NCBI RefSeq assembly: GCF_020405225.1
Contig: NZ_CP084474.1
Coordinates: 1-64,000 of the forward strand
Direction of reading: 5' to 3'
DNA: 64,000 nt
From: Natrinema sp. DC36
Lineage (GTDB): Archaea > Halobacteriota > Halobacteria > Halobacteriales > Natrialbaceae
Shown here: one piece after another, positions 9,301 through 19,019 of the stretch
Layout of the letters: each line of letters starts with the position of its first letter
Position numbering within the stretch: position 1 is the stretch's first letter
Notes under the pieces: model-generated
Told to the model about the DNA's origin: nothing
The model's database searches: none
What the model saw: only the letters and a program-made list of their open reading frames with translations
Program-made: the position numbers and the translations under genes

Positions 9301-9492
9301 TTACTACTCGAAAACGGGGGGTGTTCGCGGCCCGGGTGATGCTTACAGCTCGAAAACGGGGGGTGTCATTTGTCGGGGTGTCTCGTTACTACTCGAAAAC
9401 GGGGGGTGGGTAACCTTAGAGATACGACGTTCTATAGCATATGATGTGCTGTCTCCTCGCCCTCTCCGATTTACAGCTCGAAAACGGGGGGT
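9301..9492. repeat. Origin 1, right ORB cluster
   Basis: Four near-identical boxes at 9301-9322, 9343-9364, 9386-9407 and 9471-9492: TTAC(TA/AG)CTCGAAAA plus CGGGGGGT. All share one orientation, the same as the main left cluster. They match each other better than the left copies do. The segment 9278-9725 has no gene beyond short remnants. Confidence 0.85.
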
Positions 9493-9613
9493 GGATCCCA
9501 CGATTTTTTAATCGTCGTCGGTGTCCTCGATGAGGACGTCGTGGAGAAACCTCCTACCGTGCGGGGGCTTCTGCTGTTAAGAGCTTCTCAATCACGGCAC
9601 CCCTGGTGGTAGA

Positions 9614-9669
9614 CCATTCACACTGAGGGGTGTCGGTAAACCGATCCCATTCACACTCTGAGGGGTGTT
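9614..9669. repeat. Short direct repeat beyond origin 1
   Basis: CCATTCACACTGAGGGGTGT (9614-9633) recurs at 9648-9669 with two extra bases (CACTCTGAGGGGTGT). Role unknown; it lies between the right ORBs and the DUF6788-like gene. Confidence 0.5.
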
Positions 9670-9725
9670 GTCTGCTACGAGTCCAATGGTGCTAAAACAA
9701 ACCTTCGGCTCTGGTTCAATCTCGT

Positions 9726-10049
9726 CTACTCGTCGGGACTGACGGGGCCTTTATATTGAGATCGGATTTTTTCTCCGTCTCGCCACTGCCAGTAGTAGTA
9801 GCGATTGTCGTTGATTTCTTTGATCGTAATCGTCGCCTTTGCAGGGACGTCGTCTGGAAGGTCTTCGGGGCGATCATCGACGTCGTCCTTGTCCGATTCC
9901 TCCTCAAGTCGGGTCTTCCGTTCTATGTGTTCGGCTTGCTCCTCAGCGTAGCGGGCTACCTCCCGGAGCTGTTCCGGCGTAGACTCGTTGAGAGTCTCGA
10001 CTAATTCGGTTGGGAGGCCTGCGGGCGGGGTCGGTGGCTCGTAGGACAT
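9726..10049 (-). CDS. DUF6788-like small protein, copy 1
   Basis: 107 aa from the ATG at 10049; a longer frame reaching 10133 would run through the inverted repeat and is unlikely. The N-terminal part is helical and acidic; the C-terminal ~35 residues (KATITIKEINDNRYYYWQWR, then DGEKIRSQYKGPVSPDE) form a beta-rich aromatic module like DUF6788. A paralogue of identical length lies at 45840-46163. Both have the TTAACCAACA inverted repeat just upstream, suggesting autoregulation or co-mobility. DUF6788-type modules resemble the arm-binding beta domains of integrases, so DNA binding is a reasonable guess. Function is unproven. Confidence 0.75.
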   Translation of the reverse strand: MSYEPPTPPAGLPTELVETLNESTPEQLREVARYAEEQAEHIERKTRLEEESDKDDVDDRPEDLPDDVPAKATITIKEINDNRYYYWQWRDGEKIRSQYKGPVSPDE

Positions 10050-10065
10050 CGGCAGTTTCCTCGTA

Positions 10066-10106
10066 TTAACCAACAAGAACCAGCGGCCCATAGTTTTGTT
10101 GGTTAA
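10066..10106. repeat. Inverted repeat TTAACCAACAA/TTGTTGGTTAA (element A)
   Basis: 11-bp perfect arms at 10066-10076 and 10096-10106, spacer 19. It lies 16 bases upstream of the DUF6788-like ATG. One of six such elements in the window. Confidence 0.85.
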
Positions 10107-10157
10107 GACACTCGAGATTAACCACTTCCGCATTTTGTAACACTACTCGAAACATCC

Positions 10158-10164
10158 TTATATA
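10158..10164 (+). promoter_or_regulatory. TATA box for the HTH regulator gene
   Basis: TTATATA about 25 bases before the GTG at 10188, consistent with a leaderless start and supporting that GTG as the true initiation codon. Confidence 0.5.
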
Positions 10165-10187
10165 CAAGTTTCGTACTATGTTACATC

Positions 10188-11107
10188 GTGCTTCGGCGTA
10201 TCGAACTTGAGGTCCTCGCCACCGTTGAACGGGGCGACACGATCTCTGACCTCGCGACAAAACTCGACCACAGCGAGAGTTATCTCTCCCGTGCCGTTAT
10301 GGACCTTAGGGAGAACGGGCTGGTGTACACGGAACGCGACGGGCGTCGAAAGCGGGTTGTTCCCTCTGACAGCCGAGCCGTCGAAGTTTACCAAGATCTC
10401 GTCCGCCAGCACTCTCACATTGATTCCCCAAGCTGTTGACCGGTAAGGCCCTCGAGGTGCTGAACTATCTCGACCAGCCGCGAACCGTTGCCGAAATCGC
10501 CGACCTGAGCGGCAACTACCGCAATACGGTCAACCAAGTTCTCAAGCGGTTCCGCGACCGCGGTCTCGTCGGCACGGATGACGGCCGCTACGACTTCAAC
10601 GGCAACTTCGACCGACTACATGAGTTCGCACGCGAACTGGTTCACCATCTCCATCGACAACGCCTCGAAGCAGTCGCGCCGAACGGGACGATTCTCTGGG
10701 AGGACCACGACGAATTTCTCGCTCAGACCGAGTCGGAGATCGACGTTGAGAACTTCCACGAAACTGGGCTCGCCCTGTTCGCGGCCTTCGATCTCCTGTT
10801 CCTACTGACTCGCCACCGCTATTACCTTTACTCTGAGGATATGGAGGACCTTTCGCCGGCGGAGCTCTGCTGTCACACCTTGCTGATCGATAACGGCGTT
10901 CGCCACCGATCGTACTGTCTTCTCTTGCTCAGCCGCATCGACGTCGACGAGAAAACGCTGCGGGACCGAGCGGCGAAGTACGGACTTGAAGACGAAATTG
11001 AAGTCCTGCTCGAGTATCTCGAGACCCACGGTGATGTCGACGATGATCGCTTCCCCGAGTGGGACGAGTTCCAAGAGCTTGCGGCTGAGTATGAAATCGA
11101 CCAGTGA
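10188..11107 (+). pseudogene. Two-HTH MarR-like regulator with a frameshift
   Basis: The first part (10188-10439) has an N-terminal winged helix (TISDLATKLDHSESYLSRAV). The second (to 11107) starts LTGKALEVLNYLDQPRTVAE and has another HTH followed by a helical domain of ~150 residues. At about 10425-10436 the text HSHID is followed by SPSC-stop, whereas a one-base insertion would give FPKLLTGKALEV in the second frame; this looks like a single-base loss in a gene of about 305 aa. A TTG at 10436 overlapping the stop could allow separate translation, so two coupled ORFs cannot be excluded. Confidence 0.7.
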
Positions 11108-11214
11108 TCGAGTGCTGATAACGAGCCGATTTCGAGGAGTTACGCGTCGTCCGAGCGAGGCACGTTCTTCCGTCCGAATCACCCAACATCAGCCAGGATT
11201 GACGGAATCGTTTG

Positions 11215-12044
11215 TTAAGAAAGAACGTCCAGCTCAGCAGGGAGCCGGCCGTCTGGTCTTGGAACTCGTCCCTGTTTGATCTCGTAGTCGACCCGGCGCA
11301 TATGCTTGCAACCGCCCTCGGGAGTCCGTTGTTGCCAGTCTGGACAGGTACACGACTTGCCGATGATATCGACGTGTAGCGGTTCCCGGACACGGACGCT
11401 ACCTCGTACCGGCCGCCTTTCGCGAGCAGCGAGACGTTCATCGGTTCGTCGACAGCGCGTCTGGTTCGTGGCTCGAGAGCATCCTGCTGTGTCGCCTGCT
11501 CAGAAACGACCATACGGTCGCGGATATCGCCAGCCTGTCCACCGTCTGGCGCGACAGCGCCGTCAGGGTGCTGAAGATGCTCCTGCAGAAGCTCTTCGAC
11601 TGGATGACCCTCCGGCCAGAGATAGTGGACTTCACGACGCTGACGATGGTCGTAGGAACCACAGGCGGCAGCATCCCCCTCCCAGATGCTCCACGCACCA
11701 AGGGCGGCCATCACGTTGACGATGGCTCGGGGAACCATTGAGTGCTCGTCGGGGTAGAACAGCCAAAACCGCGTGCACTCCTTCCGTGGTGTCACCGTCT
11801 CCCACCACTCGACGTCGGAACCCCAGCTGTCGAACATAGATTTGTCCTGCCCATACCCGACCGTCACGTCGTCGGCCTGCGGGAGTCGCTTGGGTATCAC
11901 CTCTGAATTGCCTTCGAGTATCCGGAGAACAGCATACTGGAGATACTCGTGTGCAGGGGAGTCTGTGGATCGAGCGACCTGGTCGTGATGTTCAGCGACA
12001 CGCTCCGCCTCTGCCAAAACAGCCTTTAGATACCGATCTATCAT
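11215..12044 (-). pseudogene. SWIM zinc-finger protein with a frameshift
   Basis: From ATG 12044 the frame reads MIDRYLKAVLAEAERVAEHH and continues to GGRYEVASVSGNRYT near 11370. A one-base shift then restores VDIIGKSCTCPDWQQ and GGCKHMRRVDYEIKQG, a SWIM-type CxCx(n)CxH zinc finger, ending at 11215. Reading on in the original frame gives nonsense to 10929, overlapping the HTH gene. SWIM fingers bind DNA or protein. The central segment (about 11430-11700) is low in recognisable text and may itself be rearranged. Confidence 0.65.
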
Positions 12045-12096
12045 GGTTTAGTGGAGGGTGGAATGCGCCTCCGCCCATTCACGGGAGCTAAAAAAC

Positions 12097-12138
12097 TTAA
12101 CCAACGAGTAGCGGGATCGCCTATCGAGCGTTGGTTAA
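12097..12138. repeat. Inverted repeat TTAACCAACG/CGTTGGTTAA (element B)
   Basis: 10-bp perfect arms with spacer 22. It lies 52 bases upstream of the SWIM gene and 12 bases beyond the stop of a short minus-strand gene remnant. Confidence 0.8.
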
Positions 12139-12150
12139 ACAACCGAGAAC

Positions 12151-12336
12151 TCAGTCTTCGAGGACTTCGATGATCTCTTGTGCCGTTCGACTGATTCGTC
12201 CGAGACGCTCGCGAACGATCTCCGAGGAATTCTGATTTAAAAGTAGGCGGTGACACCTATTAGAATCCGCAGTACGGGCCGACATCGGAGACAACGACTA
12301 ATGCTCTCCGAATTAGGAAGCTATAGGAAACATCGT
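12151..12336 (-). other. Gene-end remnant and spacer
   Basis: The minus strand at 12151-12241 encodes LLNQNSSEIVRERLGRISRT then AQEIIEVLED-stop without a start codon, looking like the 3' end of a lost gene adjoining element B. The rest of the spacer holds nothing I can support. Confidence 0.35.
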
Positions 12337-14190
12337 CTATCCAGAATCCTGTGCCCACGGATCTTCACGCTTGTCGAGAAATTCTTCGAGCTGAGGATCT
12401 TGTGTCTGCTCCTCCCACCACGACAGATTGGGCTCCCAATCGTCCGGCCGTGGACAGTGATGCTCACAGCCTTCGCAATATTGGTCTATAAACCCATCAA
12501 ACGCCAGTTCTAGATTCACACTCTCTATCGCTCCACCGTGCTTACACCACACCATTTTCATCCCTAGCGTGTGGAGGCTGAGCCACTGGCCGAGCGGGCT
12601 CGTCGATAGCTGGCGGATCCGCAGGTGCTCGCAGTGCCGGAAGTACTCCGTCTGGTCGATATCCTTGACCCCTAGCCGGACCGCATCTACAGTGCGATCC
12701 TCGCTATCCGCGTCAAGGTCAATCCCCTGTATCTTCAGCATATCCTTTGCCATCTCTTGGTATTCCGACAGGCTCATCTCCTCCACCTCTTCCTTACTCA
12801 CCTCTTCCCGTTCGTATGGATCCGGCTGGTCCTCGACATCGTCTAGCAGCTCTTGCAAGAACTCAACGGTATGCTCGTCACCGAGTTCCTCCGCCCCCTT
12901 GATCCCGGTTGTGAAGTGTTTTTTCGCTTTCCCCGGTTCCAGCGTAAAATAGTAGTACCGCCCGAGACTCTTTCCGAGCAGCATCTGGATCTCTGGATCA
13001 TCAACGATATTCAGGATCTGCTCGCACTGCTCAACGAGCGGGTGATCGTGCTTATCCTCGCCCAGCGCAGCCTTGTCCACGATCTGCAGCTGCGTGAGAC
13101 GCATGATCTGATTAGACATGTAGTCAAGCACGATGGGCAGGCTCACGATGAACTCGTAGAGGTGGTCGCCGTCAACCAGCTGATTCAGCGCATTGTTGAT
13201 CTTGCCGAAGATATGGATTTTCTCTTCAAGCAACTTGATCAGGGTCTCATTAAAATAATACGCGAAGAACGAATCCGTATCCTCACCCTGGAACTTCAAT
13301 GACACCAGTATCTCCTCGGTCTTCTCCAGAAGGATGAACAGCTCTGACTGGTGCCTGTGGATCTTGGTATAGTATCCGAGGCCGTCCATGTCCAGATCCT
13401 GGGCGAGGTTAATGGCCTTCTCAGAGAGTTCGATGATGGTCACGGCCTCCTCAGGCTCCAGTGAATTGTACGTGTGGGCGAGGCCGACAAGGGCTTTCAG
13501 CTTCCCCTCGTCCTTCTTCGGCGCGTTGTAGACCTCGACCAGCGTCTCTCGCGCTTCTTCCGTGTTCCCCTGTTGCATGAGCTCCTGCGACTTGATCAGG
13601 GAATGGCCCTTGAAGCTCAGCAGGCTGCTGCTGATCTCCCGATTGAGTTCACCGAGATCTGCGGACGAAAAGTGGATTCCCTCCCCCAGTCCCAGCCCCA
13701 TATTTTGACGGCGGATGATCCGCTTCTGGCTGGCGACAACGGCGTCCTTGAGGGCGTCCGTATCCTCGAACGTGTTCTGCTTGCTGACGTGGAGACGGTT
13801 ATACTTCTGTTCCCGCCATCTGGGCGTCTCGTTATCCAATGTATCCCAGATGTAGTCCTGCATCACCTTCCAGTAGAACTGGTCTGCTGCGTCGTCGTAC
13901 AGCGCCAGTACAACCGGCTGTGATGTTTCCACATACAATTCAAGATCGTCAGTCGCAAGATCGAATGTCGCCCGCTCACCAGTGAACTCTTCGGATGCCT
14001 TCAATTGTATGTAGAAATTAATCGACTGCACTTCCTGGTGGGTATCCTCACCCTGTTCTGTCAACGTAATCTGGAAATCGAGCCCAAAATCGTTATCTAA
14101 CGAATTGACGACAAACTCATTTAACCGGGAGAGCAGTTCTCCTCGAGAAGCTTGTTCGAGTTGCTGGTTACTGCTTCTCTTCTTCGCCAC
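12337..14190 (-). CDS. DUF4365-like domain fused to TPR-like repeats
   Basis: 617 aa. Residues ~1-165 contain LSRLNEFVVNSLDNDFGLDF, then NFYIQLKASEEF and later PVVLALYDDAADQFYWKVM, matching the layout of DUF4365, a restriction-nuclease-like fold with D...QxK. The middle (about 200-470) is a series of helical pairs typical of tetratricopeptide repeats. The C-terminal 140 residues include CKHGGAIESVNLELAFDGF and a cluster CEGCEHHC that may bind metal. DUF4365 proteins often occur in defence neighbourhoods; here it stands alone between decayed genes. Whether it cleaves nucleic acid is unknown. Confidence 0.7.
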   Translation of the reverse strand: MAKKRSSNQQLEQASRGELLSRLNEFVVNSLDNDFGLDFQITLTEQGEDTHQEVQSINFYIQLKASEEFTGERATFDLATDDLELYVETSQPVVLALYDDAADQFYWKVMQDYIWDTLDNETPRWREQKYNRLHVSKQNTFEDTDALKDAVVASQKRIIRRQNMGLGLGEGIHFSSADLGELNREISSSLLSFKGHSLIKSQELMQQGNTEEARETLVEVYNAPKKDEGKLKALVGLAHTYNSLEPEEAVTIIELSEKAINLAQDLDMDGLGYYTKIHRHQSELFILLEKTEEILVSLKFQGEDTDSFFAYYFNETLIKLLEEKIHIFGKINNALNQLVDGDHLYEFIVSLPIVLDYMSNQIMRLTQLQIVDKAALGEDKHDHPLVEQCEQILNIVDDPEIQMLLGKSLGRYYYFTLEPGKAKKHFTTGIKGAEELGDEHTVEFLQELLDDVEDQPDPYEREEVSKEEVEEMSLSEYQEMAKDMLKIQGIDLDADSEDRTVDAVRLGVKDIDQTEYFRHCEHLRIRQLSTSPLGQWLSLHTLGMKMVWCKHGGAIESVNLELAFDGFIDQYCEGCEHHCPRPDDWEPNLSWWEEQTQDPQLEEFLDKREDPWAQDSG

Positions 14191-14257
14191 TGGTAGATCA
14201 GTTGTTGCCGATTCCTTAAAAACCTCTGTGCAACTGGAACTCTAGTATCGAAGACAC

Positions 14258-14385
14258 TCACCGGACTCCATCGGTTCCCAAGTCGAGGGCGTCGGGGCCC
14301 CATAGCTCAAATCTACGTGCGACCAACTGTTCCTCATCTGTATGTTCGAGGATCTCGACAAGGAAACGTTCGAGTAGACACTCGC
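14258..14385 (-). other. 3' fragment of an unidentified gene
   Basis: The minus strand ends ILEHTDEEQLVARRFELWGP followed by DALDLGTDGVR-stop. The text looks authentic but has no start or recognisable family; upstream the frame runs into the PIN-like remnant. Confidence 0.3.
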
Positions 14386-14409
14386 CGCTCCCGTGCCCAG
14401 GCTCGACAG

Positions 14410-15469
14410 AGACGATACTACCATCACTACCTCGACCATAAGATATGGGGCCAGCTCCACGCCGGTCGTCACGATCCCGACTCCCAGCACACCGACGCAT
14501 ACGAGACCGTCCGGCAAGCCGTCGATGACGGCGACGCCATCTGCCCCTACTCCATCGCCCGCTTCATGGAAACCGACGCACACCACGACGATACGTTCAA
14601 TCGGGGAGCTCTACGAGTTGATGATCGACCTCTCCAACAACTTCTGTATGCGGAACTACTTCGACGCCATCGGTACCGAAATCATGGCGTATATCTTCAG
14701 GCACGTTGACCTGCTCCCCAAGATCGACCCTGCCGATCAGATCTTCAGCCGTGGCCTCGTTGAACCTCATGGCCACCCTCGGATCACCAGCGATGGCAGC
14801 CCCATCGAGGGCGAGTGGAAGGTCCACAAAGTCCTCCGATCGGAGCAGGTAACCCGGCATATGATTCAGTCCGACGACTTCTTCGACAACATCTCGGAGC
14901 TCCGTGACGAAGCGGAACGCGCAGAGTACGTCGAGACGCTGGAATCCATTCGACAGGGGCCGAGGACATCGCCGACACCGACAAGGAACGCCGCGTACAG
15001 CTGATCATCGAAAGCTTCCGAAACGACGTACTTCCCGGCCTCATCCACACTGTAGAACGGTTCCCCATCGACATCGACATAATTTCCATCATCGCCCGCG
15101 ACACCGCCTTCAGTGGGTTCGACGGCTTCTTCAACCAGTTCCCCACCTACTACACCCACCTCGACCTCATCCTCGGCCGAGACTTCCACCGACACCGTGA
15201 TATTGAGGCCAACGACCTCGAGGATATTATGGCCCTTGCGGTTGCCATCCCCTACACCGATGTCGTTGTCACTGAGGAGTTCTTCGCCGGCGTCGCCTAC
15301 CAGCAGGATCTTCCCAAACGGTTACTCACGGAAAATCACCATCTCGGTGAACTCGATTTAGAGCCCTCGCCTCTCCGGGAGCGCGAAAAACCACTCGTAG
15401 CGGAACAGCGGCAGATGTAAGCTGCTGCCCTGCAGGCCATGCTTGATACGTTCGAGGGGTGGTACTGAT
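14410..15469 (+). pseudogene. PIN-like ribonuclease remnant with several lesions
   Basis: Reading across frames gives YLDHKIWGQLHAGRHDPDSQ at the start, NNFCMRNYFDAIGTEIMAY in the middle and DIMALAVAIPYTDVVVTEEF near the end. An opening Asp in a LDxxxW context and a closing ALPYxDVVVTE motif are typical of PIN-like nuclease folds. Frameshifts occur at about 14590 and 14955, and an in-frame TAA at 15418-15420 splits off AAALQAMLDTFEGWY-stop (15469). No initiation codon is visible. Clearly non-functional as written; the PIN assignment is motif-based. Confidence 0.6.
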
Positions 15470-15617
15470 GCAATTACTGAGCATGTGATTGTAGGAGGAT
15501 CAAGTGGGGGGAACTTCGAACTTAAATGAAGTGTTGGACATTTTACCCAAATCGATAGACTGCGGCCGATTTTGGAAAATAGGGAACCCTATGGGGTATG
15601 CGGGAGTATTTTGTCAT

Positions 15618-16746
15618 ATGGCTGGCGACCGGACGCACTCGACACCACCCACCGAGATTGCTCGCCACCAGTTAGCGCTGTTCGAGTCAATATCGGAAGA
15701 TGACAGAGAGCGAATCATCCATCTGTTCGATGCCCTCGAAATCGATATCGTTCGAGAGCTTTGCGTCCCGTCAGGACTCGAGACCGATTCGCTAGACGAG
15801 CTCGCAACCTCGATCAGTATTTCGGCCGCGATTCAAGGGAAATACGGTGTGTTTGCCTCGTACCGACAGCTGTTCGAGTCTCGCGAGGAAAAGCGTCGCA
15901 CCGCACTCACACCGACTGTTGATGCAGATGACCAGCTGGGGACGCTCATCGGCTCTGTCGTCGTTCGCAGTGAGGACGTCCACCGACTTTCACCGATATC
16001 TTGAGGACACACTCGAGAGGCCAGCAGCGGTCGCTGATGACACTCCCGAATTCGCTGTCTACGTCTCCCTCTTGACGGTCGATCGAACGGCCTACGCGAT
16101 GGCTGCAACGCGGATCCTGCAGGCCAAGAACCTCCGACCGACTCGAGACAACATTTCGCTACTACAGGCGGTAGCCAGCTCTCCGTACGCTGCTGCTCGA
16201 GCACTCCAGCAACTCGCCGGCGAAGACGAGAGCCGAGAGCTCCGGCCGGACGAACTCCGCTACGCGTTGGGAACACTCGAACCCAAGCAGTTGCTCGCCG
16301 ATCTTCCACCGACAGTTGGCCGAATCGCTCAGACGCTTCTCATAGCCGAAAGCCGCCTGTCACAGCGTAACCTTGCCGACCGAGCGGGCGTCTCAGCACG
16401 GACCATCCAGAACTATCGCAACCGGCTCGAGGCGTTCGATTTCATCCGTATTGACGAGACTGGATATCGTCTGGCATTATCGTCCCAGACTACTTCCGAA
16501 CGCCGCGATTCAGTTGTTCCAACTGTCCTTGAGGAGAACCAGACGCTCCTTGACGCCGCCGACGCCCTTCTCGAGACAATCCTTCCGCCAGAGCGATACA
16601 GTGATCCCGACGACCCACTAGGCAGCGTACTGTTCTGGCCGCCGGATCCCCAGCGATTACTCAATCATCTGTCGGTCGGGCCGTGGCTGCGATTAGCAGC
16701 CGCGCTCACAGCAACAGGATCTACCGGGAACAACCAGGCCGTGTAG
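15618..16746 (+). pseudogene. HTH regulator interrupted by a frameshift
   Basis: Start chosen at the ATG of MAGDRTHSTPP. The first frame ends at 16004 with EDVHRLSPIS-stop; the neighbouring frame continues FHRYLEDTLERPAAVADDTP to 16746 with no usable start of its own. The joined product would be about 375 aa. Near its C-terminal third, LSQRNLADRAGVSARTIQNY is a clear helix-turn-helix. A similar regulatory architecture is common on haloarchaeal plasmids. The frameshift lies at about 15985-15995. Confidence 0.65.
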
Positions 16747-16824
16747 ATGGGCCCACCGCTCGAGCAGCAAGCGCTTTTGCATACAACTCCATAGGATTTA
16801 GTGAATCGAGCTCGCGTTGCCAGT

Positions 16825-17127
16825 CTAGCTGTTCTTCCGGCTGGGGACGCCGTAATCGATGTGGACTTCTGGTGTGCTCGGTGATTCGGATGCAATGGTT
16901 CCGTTCCAATCGAGAACATGCACGTTCGCCAGTTCTCCAGAAAACCGGAACCGTTGGACTCCGGTTTCGATCGTCCCCTCGACAGCATGTTCCGAGACCA
17001 CTGTGGATTTCTCGAACGGGTCAGCCTCAACTGGTTCGATACCACCATCGACGCTAATTTCGTAGTTGGATGGCACTCCACGACCGATTATTGTAACGAT
17101 ATTTGTCATCGTTCTCTCACTTGGCAT
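16825..17127 (-). CDS. Small beta-rich haloarchaeal protein
   Basis: 100 aa (or 94 aa from the internal Met at 17109). Text such as VTIIGRGVPSNYEISVDGGI and RFRFSGELANVHVLDWNGTI is typical of a widespread small haloarchaeal protein of unknown role predicted to be all-beta. No signal peptide or metal site. Stand-alone gene between a broken regulator and a padR gene. Confidence 0.7.
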   Translation of the reverse strand: MPSERTMTNIVTIIGRGVPSNYEISVDGGIEPVEADPFEKSTVVSEHAVEGTIETGVQRFRFSGELANVHVLDWNGTIASESPSTPEVHIDYGVPSRKNS

Positions 17128-17219
17128 ACAGTGGTAGACTTAATTTTGCCAGTATAAGCCTTCTCATTGGCAAAACGGTCGGAATTTCCAACGCTCTCGA
17201 ACGAACGGATATGGATGCA

Positions 17220-17495
17220 CTACAACTCGACGTACTGATCTTCCCACTCTCGTCTATCTTGGATCGCTTGCTCTCCTGTGTCGCTGATCGCATAATAGTT
17301 CGTCCGTCGGTCGAGTTCGCCCTTCTCGACCAACTCCTTGTTGACAAGCGTGTCGAGGTTTGGGTACAGCCGGCCGTGATTGATTTCACTCTCATAGTAC
17401 TCCTCTATCTCCTCCTTGACATCTTGGCCGGATGGGCGGTCGGCGCCTGCTATCACGTACAGGAGGTCTCGTTGGAAGCCGGTGAGGTCATCCAT
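17220..17495 (-). CDS. PadR-family transcriptional regulator
   Basis: 91 aa from the ATG of MDDLTGFQRDLLYVIAGADR; a longer frame to 17606 is less likely. Winged helix with GQDVKEEIEEYYESEINHGR followed by LYPNLDTLVNKELVEKGELD and a wing NYYAISDTG, the usual short haloarchaeal PadR layout. It would bind DNA as a dimer; target not evident. Confidence 0.85.
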   Translation of the reverse strand: MDDLTGFQRDLLYVIAGADRPSGQDVKEEIEEYYESEINHGRLYPNLDTLVNKELVEKGELDRRTNYYAISDTGEQAIQDRREWEDQYVEL

Positions 17496-17772
17496 ATTAC
17501 GAGAGTATTCAACGATGCAGCATTTGACTTCTTTCCACGGAGAATTGTATGTCTTCGCACTGTGAAAGTAGAATATCGCGATCTGTTTGATAGGTTTTTC
17601 ACTCAATCAAATGCCGAAAAATGCAGCAGAGGCCGGTTCGAGAGTGTCATCGAACGATCCGCATAGCGTTCTTTTCACCGAATCTGGAGGGAACTATCCG
17701 TTCACTACATGTGCGTATTTCGCAGTCAATACTATCCTTCTAAACAAAAAATCTATAACTCCCAAACAAACA

Positions 17773-17922
17773 ATGGACACTATGGAATGGATTGAATCTA
17801 TTTATCAGCGGGTCCGTAACTGTTCTTTAGTCTTCAATCCTGAGTTCAAGTGTCCCAATTGTGAGGCAGAGGTAGACCACCGATATGAGAACTGTCAGAA
17901 CTGTGGTCGGCAATTGCTATGA
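17773..17922 (+). CDS. Tiny zinc-ribbon protein
   Basis: 49 aa. Start taken at ATG 17773 because a TATA-like ATCTATAA lies about 25 bases upstream, fitting a leaderless mRNA; the frame itself extends to 17587. The C-terminus has CPNCEAEVDHRYENCQNCG, a four-Cys zinc ribbon. Role unknown; such mini zinc-fingers are common in haloarchaea. Confidence 0.6.
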   Translation: MDTMEWIESIYQRVRNCSLVFNPEFKCPNCEAEVDHRYENCQNCGRQLL

Positions 17923-18223
17923 AGTAATCCTCCAGCACTGAGCAATCGCTGGTGGAGTAGGATGCAAAGCAGAGATGCGAACAGAGTGTTTCCGAAGAAA
18001 GGTCCGGGTTCGAGAATCGAACTGCGCGTCTCAACCTGCACTGGCTGAATGACGGCCACTACCCCAACCCGGATATATGGATACTGCATCTCGGGCTGTT
18101 AGATGACTTAGTTATAAGTCTGGGAACTTTTCGTAATCTGCAAATTGGCGCTATGGTTTGTGTCTGCTCTATTCTTCACCTGTACTAAGCGAGTGGATCG
18201 GGCGTGCTAGGCGTGATTCTGAG
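17923..18223. other. Spacer without a supported gene
   Basis: About 300 bases. A hairpin GTTCGATTCTCGAAC (minus strand, ~18007-18022) superficially resembles a T-loop but the full tRNA fold cannot be made. Nothing else seen. Confidence 0.4.
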
Positions 18224-18621
18224 ATGGAAGAAGCCTACGCCTACCTGATTTACAGTCGCGAAGACGCTGCTGATGTCTTCCAGTTCGATACTCCGGTTGA
18301 GGAAAAGTCACTCAAGTCGATCGGCTCGCATTTCGGCCATCCGAAAGGCTTGGACTCGGACGTTGACTATACGACGAATCTCGAGAGTGCAAAGACGAAC
18401 CTCGAATGGCTTCTGAATCGTCCATTACCTGTGAGTCCAAACGACGACTCTTACGGTGAAGGTAGTGGCAAACTGCGAGAAACCATCTTTCGATATGGTC
18501 CCGAGAAGGATACGAGAAGACAGGCGAATGGGAAGGACACGACGTGGTGGAATGGACTGGTGAAGAGGAATTGTATGAGTATTGGGAGTGGGACGACTGC
18601 TATTGTTCTCCTGACCAATAG
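18224..18621 (+). pseudogene. Frameshifted hypothetical protein
   Basis: MEEAYAYLIYSREDAADVFQ runs in frame to about 18505, then a shift moves the reading to YEKTGEWEGHDVVEWTGEEE and a stop TAG at 18619-18621. The joined product would be about 130 aa, acidic, not recognised. Its end overlaps the operator of the toxin pair. Confidence 0.5.
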
Positions 18622-18637
18622 TCTTATTGTATTGGTC
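18613..18637. promoter_or_regulatory. Operator-like palindrome before tumE
   Basis: GACCAATA (18613-18620) and TATTGGTC (18630-18637) are perfect 8-bp arms with a 9-base spacer, about 20 bases before the TumE start; ACCAAT recurs just after. Toxin-antitoxin operons are usually autorepressed at such palindromes. Confidence 0.65.
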
Positions 18638-18656
18638 GGTGTACCAATGGACGAGG

Positions 18657-18995
18657 ATGGCCTCACTGACCGACGACGACCTCGATGGCGTGAGCGAAGG
18701 GAGGAAGTACTCCAACGGGACCGTCGTCCGTGTGTTTTGCATGCGGACAGACCGCGACGCGTACCCGTCTGGGTGGGCCTACAAGCTCCACTACGGCGCG
18801 ACGGAGCCGGATCCACCCCGCACGCTTGACGATGGGACGATTCGTCGGTACGACAATTCGCACGAGGACACGAAAGGGCACGAACTGCACGTCGCACCGG
18901 ACCCCGACCCAGATATAATCACGTTCCCCGGGATGGTCGAACTCTGGGAACGATTCTGGAGCGAGATCCCGAAATCCGAGTTCGAGGTCAAGTGA
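18657..18995 (+). CDS. TumE-family (DUF6516) toxin
   Basis: 112 aa from ATG 18657 (10 codons inside a longer frame). Contains AYKLHYGATEPDPPRTLDDG, RYDNSHEDTKGHELHV and ITFPGMVELWERFWSEI, which match the conserved core of TumE-family toxins: a basic strand, the DNxHxxxGxHxH motif and the C-terminal helix. The family is paired with an HTH antitoxin, here the gene starting 24 bases after the stop. Likely a type II toxin acting on RNA, though the exact activity in haloarchaea is not established. Confidence 0.8.
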   Translation: MASLTDDDLDGVSEGRKYSNGTVVRVFCMRTDRDAYPSGWAYKLHYGATEPDPPRTLDDGTIRRYDNSHEDTKGHELHVAPDPDPDIITFPGMVELWERFWSEIPKSEFEVK

Positions 18996-19019
18996 GGCCA
19001 TCACACCACGGTGATTCCC

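Noticed and set aside
10066-10106. Integron attC interpretation of the TTAACCAACA elements
   Set aside because: Core bases do not fit GTTRRRY/RYYYAAC and no integron-type integrase is present; kept only as an analogy of placement.
10929-11214. C-terminal part of the 371-aa minus-strand frame
   Set aside because: Beyond the frameshift it reads nonsense and overlaps the HTH gene; the SWIM finger in the adjacent frame is the real continuation.
17995-18070. Possible tRNA remnant on the minus strand (GTTCGATTCTCGAAC)
   Set aside because: Only a short hairpin; acceptor, D and anticodon arms cannot be formed.
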